From assembly GCA_963634825.1 (NCBI GenBank), contig CAVHCP010000003.1:1-64000 (forward strand): 64,000 nucleotides of DNA, written 5' to 3'. The notes under the pieces were generated by a model. The model was given only the letters and a program-made list of their open reading frames with translations, had not been told where the DNA came from and searched no databases. Made by a program: the position numbers and the translations under genes. This DNA comes from Gallibacter sp963634825. GTDB taxonomy: Bacteria > Bacillota > Clostridia > Peptostreptococcales > Anaerovoracaceae. Positions 44,117 through 51,974 of the stretch are shown in pieces (position 1 is the stretch's first letter; every line of letters starts with the position of its first letter).

Positions 44117-45298
44117 ATGAAGGAAAATATTTTTATTGTCAGATGTGGCGAGACCGCGTTAAAGGGGCAAAATAAATCATATTTTGAAAAAATGCTCGTT
44201 GAAAGAATAAAAAAACTACTAAAAAAGTATGACGGCGTTTCTGTAAAGAGAAGCGAAGGGCTTATTTTCGTAAGAGATAGCGAAGATATTGAAAAGGAAA
44301 AGCTTATAAAAGATATTTCAAAGGCATTTGGAGTAGCTTCAATAAGTCCTGCCGTCGAGACGAATTCAAATATGGAAGATATCTTTGAGGCGGCAAGTGC
44401 ATATATAAATGAGCTTGTCGATACGAAGGGTATAAAAACATTTAAGGTTGAGGCAAAAAGAGCAGACAAGGGATTCCCGGTAAAATCCCCAGATATAGCA
44501 AGAGAGGTCGGCGGGGCTGTCCTAAAGGCATGCGAAGCACTTAGCGTAGATGTGCATAATCCGGATGTACATCTTTATGTGGATGTCAGAAAGGATAATT
44601 CGTATATTTACAGCGAAAAAATCAAAGCATTTGGTGGACTTCCGCTTGGCACAAATGGTAAGGGACTTGTCTTGCTATCGGGTGGTATCGACTCACCTGT
44701 TGCTGCATTTATGATGGCAAAGAGGGGTATGATGATAGAGGTTATACATTTTCATTCGTATCCATATACAAGCCAGAGGGCGCAGGAAAAGGTAGAAGAG
44801 CTCGCATCAAGACTTGCGATATATTGTAGCAGATTTAAAATGCATGTTATAAATCTGCTACCGATACAGGAGCAGATAGTACAAAATTGCCCTGAGGACG
44901 AGACAACAATATTAGTAAGAAGATTTATGATGAAGATTGCCGAAGAGGTGGCTAAAGAAAAGGGCTGTGATATGCTCATCACAGGGGAAAGTCTCGGGCA
45001 GGTAGCCAGTCAAACCGCAGCATCGCTTGTGTGTACGGACGACGCTGTTAAATTGCCTGTTATGAGACCGCTCATAGCTTTAGACAAGGTTGACATCATG
45101 GAAATCGCAAAGGATATCGGCACATATGAGATTTCGATACAGCCATATGAGGACTGCTGTACCGTGTTTTTGCCAAAGCATCCTGTGACAAAACCAAAGC
45201 TCGAAAGGATACTATCATCAGAAGCGAAACTGCCTGTTTCTCGCCTCGTACAGGACGCTGTAAATTCGCTTGAAACAATAGAGATTTTCCCGAGCTAA
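44117..45298 (+). CDS. thiI: tRNA 4-thiouridine synthase
   Basis: A 393-residue enzyme with an N-terminal ferredoxin-like and THUMP domain (about 1-165, RNA binding) and an ATP-pyrophosphatase domain with the PP-loop LLSGGIDSPVAAF (about 181-193). It makes s4U8 in tRNA. The C-terminal rhodanese domain of the E. coli protein is absent, as in Bacillus, which fits direct sulfur transfer from the desulfurase encoded before it. Confidence 0.95.
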   Translation: MKENIFIVRCGETALKGQNKSYFEKMLVERIKKLLKKYDGVSVKRSEGLIFVRDSEDIEKEKLIKDISKAFGVASISPAVETNSNMEDIFEAASAYINELVDTKGIKTFKVEAKRADKGFPVKSPDIAREVGGAVLKACEALSVDVHNPDVHLYVDVRKDNSYIYSEKIKAFGGLPLGTNGKGLVLLSGGIDSPVAAFMMAKRGMMIEVIHFHSYPYTSQRAQEKVEELASRLAIYCSRFKMHVINLLPIQEQIVQNCPEDETTILVRRFMMKIAEEVAKEKGCDMLITGESLGQVASQTAASLVCTDDAVKLPVMRPLIALDKVDIMEIAKDIGTYEISIQPYEDCCTVFLPKHPVTKPKLERILSSEAKLPVSRLVQDAVNSLETIEIFPS

Positions 45299-45312
45299 AA
45301 GCAAAAAAAGGC

Positions 45313-45341
45313 TTGAATTTTACCGCAAAAAGTGTGATACT
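45313..45341 (+). promoter_or_regulatory. candidate promoter of bcd-etfBA
   Basis: TTGAAT (45313-45318), 17 bp, GATACT (45336-45341), with TG one base before the -10 box. This leaves a leader of about 90 nt before bcd. Confidence 0.5.
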
Positions 45342-45384
45342 GTTATTGGGTATGTTTGTTAAAAAATATACTCGAATACTAACG

Positions 45385-45396
45385 TACCGGTTGGTA
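45385..45396. promoter_or_regulatory. possible operator before bcd
   Basis: TACCGGTTGGTA is a near-palindrome (TACC/GGTA) in the leader, and TACCG recurs at 45401-45405. It resembles sites used by TetR-type regulators of acyl-CoA genes. No regulator gene is nearby, so this is a suggestion only. Confidence 0.3.
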
Positions 45397-45439
45397 AAAG
45401 TACCGTAAATATTTACTTATACGGAGGAGGCATTCATAT

Positions 45440-46585
45440 ATGGACTTTCAACTGACTAAAGAGCAAGAGGCAGTAAGAAAGATGGTTAGAGAATTTGCCG
45501 AAACCGAAGTCAAACCTATTGCGGCAGAAATTGATCAAGAGCATAGATTCCCGATCGAGAACGTCGAAAAGATGGGGGCCTATGGACTTATGGGGATTCC
45601 GTTCCCAAGAGTAAATGGTGGTATGGGTGGAGATTATATATCGTACACTATTGCAGTCGAAGAGCTATCTAAAGTATGCGCCTCGACTGGTTCGATATGT
45701 TCTGCACATACTTCTTTGTGTTGCTGGCCTATTTTTGAATATGGCACAGCATTGCAAAAAGAAAAATATCTGTCGGATTTGCTAAAGGGCAAGAAGCTCG
45801 GAGCGTTTGGGCTCACAGAACCCGCAGCAGGTACAGACGCATCAAGCCAACAAACAAGAGCTATAGATATGGGCGACTGTTGGATGATAAATGGAGCCAA
45901 AGTCTTTATAACTAATGGCGGATATGCTGATGTATTTGTTATCACAGCTACGACTGACAAGGACAAAGGCAGTCAAGGTATTACAGCATTTATAGTTGAA
46001 AAAGCGGACGAGGGCTTTTCGATAGGCAAGACTGAGGACAAGATGGGCGTATGCGCATCTTCGACAACTGAACTGATTTTTCAAGACTGTATAATCCCTA
46101 AGGACAGGGTGCTTGGTAAGGTAGGCGATGGATATAAGATCGCAATGGCTACAAGGAGCGTAGGCAGGATAGCTACCGCGGCACAGGCTTTAGGTATTGC
46201 AGAGGGAGCTTTTGAGGTTACGGTTGATTATATGAAGTCTCGCAAGCAGTTTGGAAAGAAGCTTTCACAATTCCAAGCGTTGCAGTTTGAAATCGCTGAT
46301 ATGGCTACGAGGATCGAAGCGGCGAGCTTGTTGGTTTATAAGGCTGCCGATATGAAAAACAGTGGTCAGAGGGGATACGAAAAAAATGCGGCGATGGCAA
46401 AACTGTATGCGGCTGAGACCGCAATGTATGTAACTACGAAAGCCGTCCAGCTTCATGGCGGATATGGTTACACAAAAGACTACCCTGTAGAGAGAATGAT
46501 GAGAGATGCCAAGGTTACCGAAATTTTTGAAGGTACCTCGGAGATCCAGAGGATGATTATTTCTGCAACGGTAATAGGCAAATAA
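45440..46585 (+). CDS. bcd: butyryl-CoA dehydrogenase (acyl-CoA dehydrogenase)
   Basis: A 381-residue FAD enzyme reducing crotonyl-CoA to butyryl-CoA in butyrate-type fermentation. Motifs: FGLTEPAAGTDAS, WMINGAKVFITNG, the flavin site RSVGRIATAAQALGIAEGAFE and the catalytic base Glu364 in EGTSEIQRM. Directly followed by etfB and etfA, as in electron-bifurcating Bcd-Etf complexes. GGAGGAGG precedes the gene. Substrate chain length is inferred from context. Confidence 0.92.
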   Translation: MDFQLTKEQEAVRKMVREFAETEVKPIAAEIDQEHRFPIENVEKMGAYGLMGIPFPRVNGGMGGDYISYTIAVEELSKVCASTGSICSAHTSLCCWPIFEYGTALQKEKYLSDLLKGKKLGAFGLTEPAAGTDASSQQTRAIDMGDCWMINGAKVFITNGGYADVFVITATTDKDKGSQGITAFIVEKADEGFSIGKTEDKMGVCASSTTELIFQDCIIPKDRVLGKVGDGYKIAMATRSVGRIATAAQALGIAEGAFEVTVDYMKSRKQFGKKLSQFQALQFEIADMATRIEAASLLVYKAADMKNSGQRGYEKNAAMAKLYAAETAMYVTTKAVQLHGGYGYTKDYPVERMMRDAKVTEIFEGTSEIQRMIISATVIGK

Positions 46586-46603
46586 CACTAAGGAGGAATT
46601 AAA

Positions 46604-47419
46604 ATGGCATTTAATATTTTAGTATGCGCAAAGCAGGTTCCTGATACAAATGTTATCAAAATCAATCCTAAAACAGGTACATTGATCAGGGAAGGTGTTC
46701 CAAGCATCTTGAACAATGACGATGCTAATGCTTTGGAAGAAGCATTAAAAATCAAGGATGAGTTTGATGATGTTCATGTAACAGTTGTTTCAATGGGACC
46801 TCCACAGGCTCAGGACATGCTTATGGAATGTATAGCAATGGGCGCTGATGAAACTATTCTTATCAGTGACAGAGCTGTAGGTGGTTCTGATACACAGGCT
46901 ACTTCAAACGCACTTGTAGCTACAATCAAAAAGGCAGAAGAAAAGCTTGGTAAGGCTTTTGACCTTGTTTTCGCAGGAAGACAGGCTATCGACGGAGATA
47001 CTGCTCAGGTAGGACCTCAGATCGCAGAAAAGCTTGACTTACCACAGGTTACTTATGTTGAAGAATGTAAGCTAAGTGCTGACAAGAAGGAAGTAACAGT
47101 TAAGAGAAATATGGAAGACGGCTATGAAATAATCAAAGTTAAGCTTCCTTGCATGTTGACTGCAATCAAAGAACTAAATACACCAAGATATATGTCAATC
47201 AAGGGTATTTTTGCAGCTCACGAAAAACCAATGAACGTATGGAGTGCTGCTGATGTAGAAGTTGATCTAGATACTGTAGGTCTTGAAGCTTCACCAACAA
47301 ATGTATTCCGTTCATTTACACCTGCTCCTAAGGGAAAGGGTGAAATCCTTACAGGAACTAACGATAAGGAAGTTGTTGAAAAGCTTCTTATCGGTCTAAA
47401 AGGAAAGCATGTAATTTAG
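46604..47419 (+). CDS. etfB: electron transfer flavoprotein, beta subunit
   Basis: A 271-residue EtfB: VCAKQVPDTN at the start, MGADETILISDRAVGGSDTQATSNAL and AGRQAIDGDTAQVGPQIAE for FAD/NADH binding. In bifurcating Etf it holds the FAD that receives hydride from NADH. Codon use is biased to ATC, AAG and GCT, unlike most neighbours, pointing to high expression. Stands 18 bp after bcd. Confidence 0.96.
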   Translation: MAFNILVCAKQVPDTNVIKINPKTGTLIREGVPSILNNDDANALEEALKIKDEFDDVHVTVVSMGPPQAQDMLMECIAMGADETILISDRAVGGSDTQATSNALVATIKKAEEKLGKAFDLVFAGRQAIDGDTAQVGPQIAEKLDLPQVTYVEECKLSADKKEVTVKRNMEDGYEIIKVKLPCMLTAIKELNTPRYMSIKGIFAAHEKPMNVWSAADVEVDLDTVGLEASPTNVFRSFTPAPKGKGEILTGTNDKEVVEKLLIGLKGKHVI

Positions 47420-47440
47420 TTTAAAGGAGGAGAAAGTAAA

Positions 47441-48724
47441 ATGGCAATTAAAGTAATAAAAGACAAATGTAAAGGTTGTTCCATTTGCGTTAAATCTTGT
47501 CCTTTTAGCGCAATTACAATGAATGGCAAAGTTGCTGAAATCGGCACAGCTTGTACAGCTTGCGGAGTTTGCGTAAGCAAGTGCCCATTTGATGCTATCG
47601 AAAAGACAGAAGACGAAAAAGGCGCTATCGACCTAAGTGCATACAAGCACATCTGGGTATTCGCTGAGCAGAGAGGCGGCAAACTTATGAACGTTGCTCT
47701 TGAGCTTATCGGCGAAGGCGTAAGACTTGCTAAAGAAATCAGCGATGATACTAAGCTATGCGCTGTTGTAGTAGGTGACAATGTAAAGCACCTTGCTGAC
47801 GAATGTTACGAATATGGTGCTGACGAAGTAATCCTTATCGAGGATCCACTTCTAAAGAACTACACAACTGACGGATATGCAAAGGTAATAACTGATGCAA
47901 TCAACGAACTAAAACCTGAAATCGTTCTTTATGGTGCAACTCACATTGGTAGAGACCTTGCTCCAAGAATCGCTGCAAGATGCGGAACAGGTTTGACAGC
48001 TGACTGTACAAGACTTGACGTTAGAGTATCAAGCTACATTGAATATGCTAAGAAGAATACAACTCTTGACACTTCAACACTTGATCCTAACGATCCAAGC
48101 ACAGGCATCAAGCAGACTCGTCCGGCATTTGGTGGTAACCTAATGGCTACTATCATCTGTCCAAAGACAAGACCTCAGATGTCTACAGTAAGACCTGGCG
48201 TTATGCAGAAGAGAGAGCCTGTAAAGGGTGCTAAGGGCGAATTAGTAGAATTCAAGCCAACACTTGCTGCTTCTGATATCAGAACTGAAGTTGTTGAAAT
48301 TGTTAAATCTGCTAAGGAAATGGTATCTCTTACAGATGCTGATATCATCTGCTCAGGTGGTAGAGGACTTGGCTCAGCAGACGGCTTTAAGCTTATCCAG
48401 GAATTTGCTGATAAGGTTGGAGGCGTAGTTGGTGCTTCAAGAGCGGCTGTTGACGCTGGTTGGATCGATCATTCACATCAGGTTGGTCAGACTGGTACAA
48501 CAGTTAAGCCTAAAATTTACTTCGCATGCGGTATCTCAGGTGCTATCCAGCATTTGGCAGGTATGCAGACTTCAGATATGATCGTTGCAATCAACAAGGA
48601 TGCAGAAGCTCCTATATTTGAAGTAGCAGACTATGGTATCGTAGGTGACTTGTATAAGGTAGTTCCGCTAATCATCGAAGCTTGGGATGATGCAGAAGCT
48701 TTGTATGATGCTTCACTAAAATAA
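47441..48724 (+). CDS. etfA: electron transfer flavoprotein, alpha subunit with N-terminal ferredoxin domain
   Basis: A 427-residue EtfA. Residues 1-55 form a 2x[4Fe-4S] ferredoxin (Cys10, 13, 16, 20 and Cys38, 41, 44, 48). The Etf alpha body follows, with its FAD site in SGGRGLGSADGFKLI, GASRAAVDAGWI and HQVGQTGTTVKPKIYFACGISGAIQHLAGM. The extra clusters may carry the low-potential electron to ferredoxin or straight to a partner. Highly biased codons as in etfB. Confidence 0.95.
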   Translation: MAIKVIKDKCKGCSICVKSCPFSAITMNGKVAEIGTACTACGVCVSKCPFDAIEKTEDEKGAIDLSAYKHIWVFAEQRGGKLMNVALELIGEGVRLAKEISDDTKLCAVVVGDNVKHLADECYEYGADEVILIEDPLLKNYTTDGYAKVITDAINELKPEIVLYGATHIGRDLAPRIAARCGTGLTADCTRLDVRVSSYIEYAKKNTTLDTSTLDPNDPSTGIKQTRPAFGGNLMATIICPKTRPQMSTVRPGVMQKREPVKGAKGELVEFKPTLAASDIRTEVVEIVKSAKEMVSLTDADIICSGGRGLGSADGFKLIQEFADKVGGVVGASRAAVDAGWIDHSHQVGQTGTTVKPKIYFACGISGAIQHLAGMQTSDMIVAINKDAEAPIFEVADYGIVGDLYKVVPLIIEAWDDAEALYDASLK

Positions 48725-48741
48725 AATAAGCTAAAAAATTC

Positions 48742-48774
48742 TTTAGAGGGGTGCATTTTTGTGTACCCCTTTTA
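48742..48774 (+). terminator. possible terminator/attenuator after etfA
   Basis: GGGGT (48748-48752) pairs with ACCCC (48765-48769), extended by TTTAGA/TTTTAAA outside and GCA/TGT inside. The T-run is only four, so read-through to the hydrogenase gene is likely. Confidence 0.55.
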
Positions 48775-48802
48775 AAGGATTATAACGAGAGGAATCCAAT
48801 AG

Positions 48803-50227
48803 ATGAGAAATTTTGATTCAAATGTGCAGGTAATGAAATATAAAGTCTTGAAGGAGGTCGCGAGGCATTCATGGAATGGCGAGGAGATTTTTTCTGTATT
48901 TGACGATATAGCAAAAAAGATCGTAAAGCGAGGCGAGCCTTCAACGAGCTGTTGTATATATAAAGACAGAGCGAAGATTGCAGAGAGAATAAAAATTGCT
49001 TTAGGTGGCAATAAGGAAAATCCAAACATAATAGAGGTAATAGATATAGTTTGTGATGAATGTCCGGAGGCAGGACATGTTGTTACAGACTTGTGCAGAG
49101 GTTGTCTTGCACATAAGTGTGCGGGAGCATGTAAGGTTGGAGCAATTCAGTTTGGACAGGACAATAAGGCAAAGATTGATAAATCAAAGTGTGTAGAATG
49201 TGGTAGATGTGCAGAGGCATGTCCGTATTCTGCTATAAATAATTTTAAAAGACCTTGTGAAAAGGCATGTAAGATAGACGCCATTCATATGGCGGAGACA
49301 GGTGAAGCCGAAATCGACAACGAAAAATGCACTTCATGCGGAGCTTGTATGGTACAGTGCCCATTTGGTGCAACAGTTGATAAATCATATATAACTGATG
49401 TTATAAAACAAATAAAGGAAAGTGAAAATAATACAAAATATAATGTAAATGCTATCATTGCGCCTGCATTTGCATCTCAGTTTGAGGATGTCAAAATAGG
49501 GCAGGTAGTAACAGCTATAAAAGAGCTTGGATTTGCAAATGTTTATGAAGCGGCGCAGGGAGCCGATGTAGTAGCATATAAAGAGGCGCAGGAGCTTGCC
49601 GAAAAAGGATTTTTGACAACTTCGTGTTGCCCTGCATTCGTAAGATATGTAAAGATAAATTTCCCTGAGCTAAAAGATAATATATCGCATAACCTATCAC
49701 CGATGGCTGAGATAGGCAGGATAATAAAAGAAAAGGATCCTGATTGCATAAATGTTTTCATAGGACCTTGTACTGCTAAAAAGGCAGAGATACGAAGAGA
49801 AAGTGTAAAACCATATATAGATACTGTTTTGACTTTCGAGGAATTGATAGCTTTGATAGACAGCCGTGATATCGAAATGGAGAGCTTGCCGGAGGATAAG
49901 CTTGATGATGCATCGGGCTTTGGCAGACAATTTGCACGATCCGGTGGTGTTGCAGAAGCTGTTTGCGAAGCACTTGAAGAATTAGATTCTGATTTTGTGG
50001 CAGACCCTATAGCTTGTGAAGGACTTGACAAATGCAAGATGACGCTTCTTCGTGCATCTAAAAATGTACTCAAAAACAACTTGATAGAGGGTATGGCATG
50101 TAGCGGAGGCTGTATAGGCGGAGCAGGTTGCTTGACACATTCTGATAAGTACAGAGTAGTGATAGACGAGCATGCAAAGGAGGCTTCAAGACAGGAGATC
50201 AAAAAGGTTGTCGAGGAGATCTGCTAA
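48803..50227 (+). CDS. monomeric [FeFe] hydrogenase (group B-like)
   Basis: A 474-residue hydrogenase. The N-terminal half carries several Cys clusters, two of them typical [4Fe-4S] sets (CVECGRCAEACP and CTSCGACMVQCP). The H-cluster domain has TSCCP (Cys275-Cys276), GPCTAKKAE and CSGGCIGGAGC. Ser-free TSCCPAF and the short form point to the group B/M2-type enzymes rather than HydA1 of Clostridium pasteurianum. It reduces protons with ferredoxin electrons. It lies next to etfA, a likely ferredoxin source. prmA begins right after its stop. Confidence 0.9.
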   Translation: MRNFDSNVQVMKYKVLKEVARHSWNGEEIFSVFDDIAKKIVKRGEPSTSCCIYKDRAKIAERIKIALGGNKENPNIIEVIDIVCDECPEAGHVVTDLCRGCLAHKCAGACKVGAIQFGQDNKAKIDKSKCVECGRCAEACPYSAINNFKRPCEKACKIDAIHMAETGEAEIDNEKCTSCGACMVQCPFGATVDKSYITDVIKQIKESENNTKYNVNAIIAPAFASQFEDVKIGQVVTAIKELGFANVYEAAQGADVVAYKEAQELAEKGFLTTSCCPAFVRYVKINFPELKDNISHNLSPMAEIGRIIKEKDPDCINVFIGPCTAKKAEIRRESVKPYIDTVLTFEELIALIDSRDIEMESLPEDKLDDASGFGRQFARSGGVAEAVCEALEELDSDFVADPIACEGLDKCKMTLLRASKNVLKNNLIEGMACSGGCIGGAGCLTHSDKYRVVIDEHAKEASRQEIKKVVEEIC

Positions 50228-51169
50228 ATGAAATATATAAGAGTAGATATTTTGACATCGGATATCGGCATAGAGGAAATCACAGGCGTGCTTATGAATT
50301 TCGGAGTGGAGCAGACGATTGTAGATTCGCCTGCAACGGTAAATGAAATTTTAGAAAAGAAAAATAGCTACGAATGGGATTATGTCGATCAAAAGCTCTT
50401 AAATCTTGATTTTGAGCCAAGAGTTACATTTTATCTTGCGGATGACAAAGAAGGTCTTGCGCTTTATGATAAAATCACAGAAAGAATAAAGCTCTTGTCT
50501 AAAAATGATAGAAATGGGCTATTGGGCTCTCTAAAAATTTCCAAATCAACAGAGGATGACGATTTATGGAAAAACTCCTATAAGGAGCATTTCAAAAAGA
50601 TAGATCTGACAGATGAGATCATCATAAAACCCTCGTGGGAAGATGTGCCCGAAGGCAATACAAAAAAGATTATCGAACTTGATCCTGGTATGGCATTTGG
50701 CACAGGCGATCATGCAACAACAGCAATGTGTGCAGAGTTTATGCAAAAGGTAGGTTGCGTGGGAAAAGACATACTCGATATCGGCACAGGCTCGGGGATA
50801 CTCGCTTTTGTGGCTGATGTATTAGGAGCTAAAAACATCCTTGGCGTTGATATAGACGATGATGCCGTAGCTGTAGCAAAGGAAAATGCACAGATAAATC
50901 ATTGCGGAGACAATGTAAAATTTCAAAAAGGTGATTTGACAAAAGGTATTGATTTTAAAGCAGATATCGTAGTAGCAAATCTAATGGCAGAAATAGTAAT
51001 AATGCTGACTGCGTCAGTCAAAAAGCATATGAACCCAAATGCCGTCTTTATATCATCCGGCATATTGGTCGAAAAAAAGCAAAAGGTCATAGATGCTCTA
51101 AAAGATGAAGGCTTTGAAATTTGTGAAACGCTCGACCGTGACGGCTGGAGCTGTATAATGGCAAAATAG
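50228..51169 (+). CDS. prmA: ribosomal protein L11 methyltransferase
   Basis: A 313-residue SAM-dependent enzyme that trimethylates L11. SAM motif LDIGTGSGILAFVADVLGAKNILGVDIDDDAV (about 176-207), preceded by the typical IIELDPGMAFGTGDHATT; the NLMAEI motif follows. Starts directly after the hydrogenase stop and precedes rsmE by 7 bp, a common pair in Firmicutes. Confidence 0.95.
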   Translation: MKYIRVDILTSDIGIEEITGVLMNFGVEQTIVDSPATVNEILEKKNSYEWDYVDQKLLNLDFEPRVTFYLADDKEGLALYDKITERIKLLSKNDRNGLLGSLKISKSTEDDDLWKNSYKEHFKKIDLTDEIIIKPSWEDVPEGNTKKIIELDPGMAFGTGDHATTAMCAEFMQKVGCVGKDILDIGTGSGILAFVADVLGAKNILGVDIDDDAVAVAKENAQINHCGDNVKFQKGDLTKGIDFKADIVVANLMAEIVIMLTASVKKHMNPNAVFISSGILVEKKQKVIDALKDEGFEICETLDRDGWSCIMAK

Positions 51170-51176
51170 GTGAGAG

Positions 51177-51923
51177 ATGAGTAGATTTTTTGTTTCAAAT
51201 GATGCGATAAGCAAAGAAAAAATATATATAACATCGAAAGAAGACATTGCTCATATTTCGCGCGTTCTTAGGATGAAAGTCGGAGATATTATAGATATCT
51301 CCGATTCTTGTAATTGGGAATATAAATGTGAGATAAGCAGTATCGAAGATGATCAGGTTGTGGCGGATATCATAGATAAGCAGACTTTTGCAAGAGAGCC
51401 CGAGACAGAGATAATATTATTTCAGGGAGTGCCAAAGCAAGGCAAAATGGAAGTTATCATACAAAAAAATACGGAGCTTGGCATCAAGAAAATAATACCT
51501 GTTTTTATGGATCGAAGTGTTGTAAAAGACAATGGTAAGTATCATAAAAAAGTCGAGCGTTATAATATCATAGCAACTGCTGCGGCAAAGCAGTGTCGTC
51601 GCGGAGTTGTGCCTGATGTTGGGAGCGCTATAAACTTTGATGAGCTTGTGGGGCATTTGAGCGGGTTTGATCTTGTTATTTTCCCATATGAAAATGAAGA
51701 AAATTATACTATAAAGGATTTACTTCAGGATACTCTAAGTAATTTAGGAAAACCCAAAACAATAGCAATAATTATAGGGCCTGAGGGAGGATTTTCCGAT
51801 GAGGAAGCACAAAAGCTGTCACAAGAGGGTATCAGAGGTGTATCTCTTGGTAAAACGATACTTCGCACCGAAACCGCAGGTATGACAGCTGTAGCAATGT
51901 GTATGTATGAACTCGAATTATAA
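51177..51923 (+). CDS. rsmE: 16S rRNA m3U1498 methyltransferase
   Basis: A 248-residue SPOUT methyltransferase with an N-terminal PUA-like domain (1-70) and the knot with IIIGPEGGFSDEEA and LGKTILRTETAGMTAV. It modifies U1498 in 16S rRNA. The end is convergent with the PBP gene; the 50-bp spacer has short ATCAGTCGA repeats but no clear hairpin. Confidence 0.95.
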   Translation: MSRFFVSNDAISKEKIYITSKEDIAHISRVLRMKVGDIIDISDSCNWEYKCEISSIEDDQVVADIIDKQTFAREPETEIILFQGVPKQGKMEVIIQKNTELGIKKIIPVFMDRSVVKDNGKYHKKVERYNIIATAAAKQCRRGVVPDVGSAINFDELVGHLSGFDLVIFPYENEENYTIKDLLQDTLSNLGKPKTIAIIIGPEGGFSDEEAQKLSQEGIRGVSLGKTILRTETAGMTAVAMCMYELEL

Positions 51924-51974
51924 TAAATTATAACAAAGTATAATAAATGACTTATCAGTCGACATCAGTCGATA

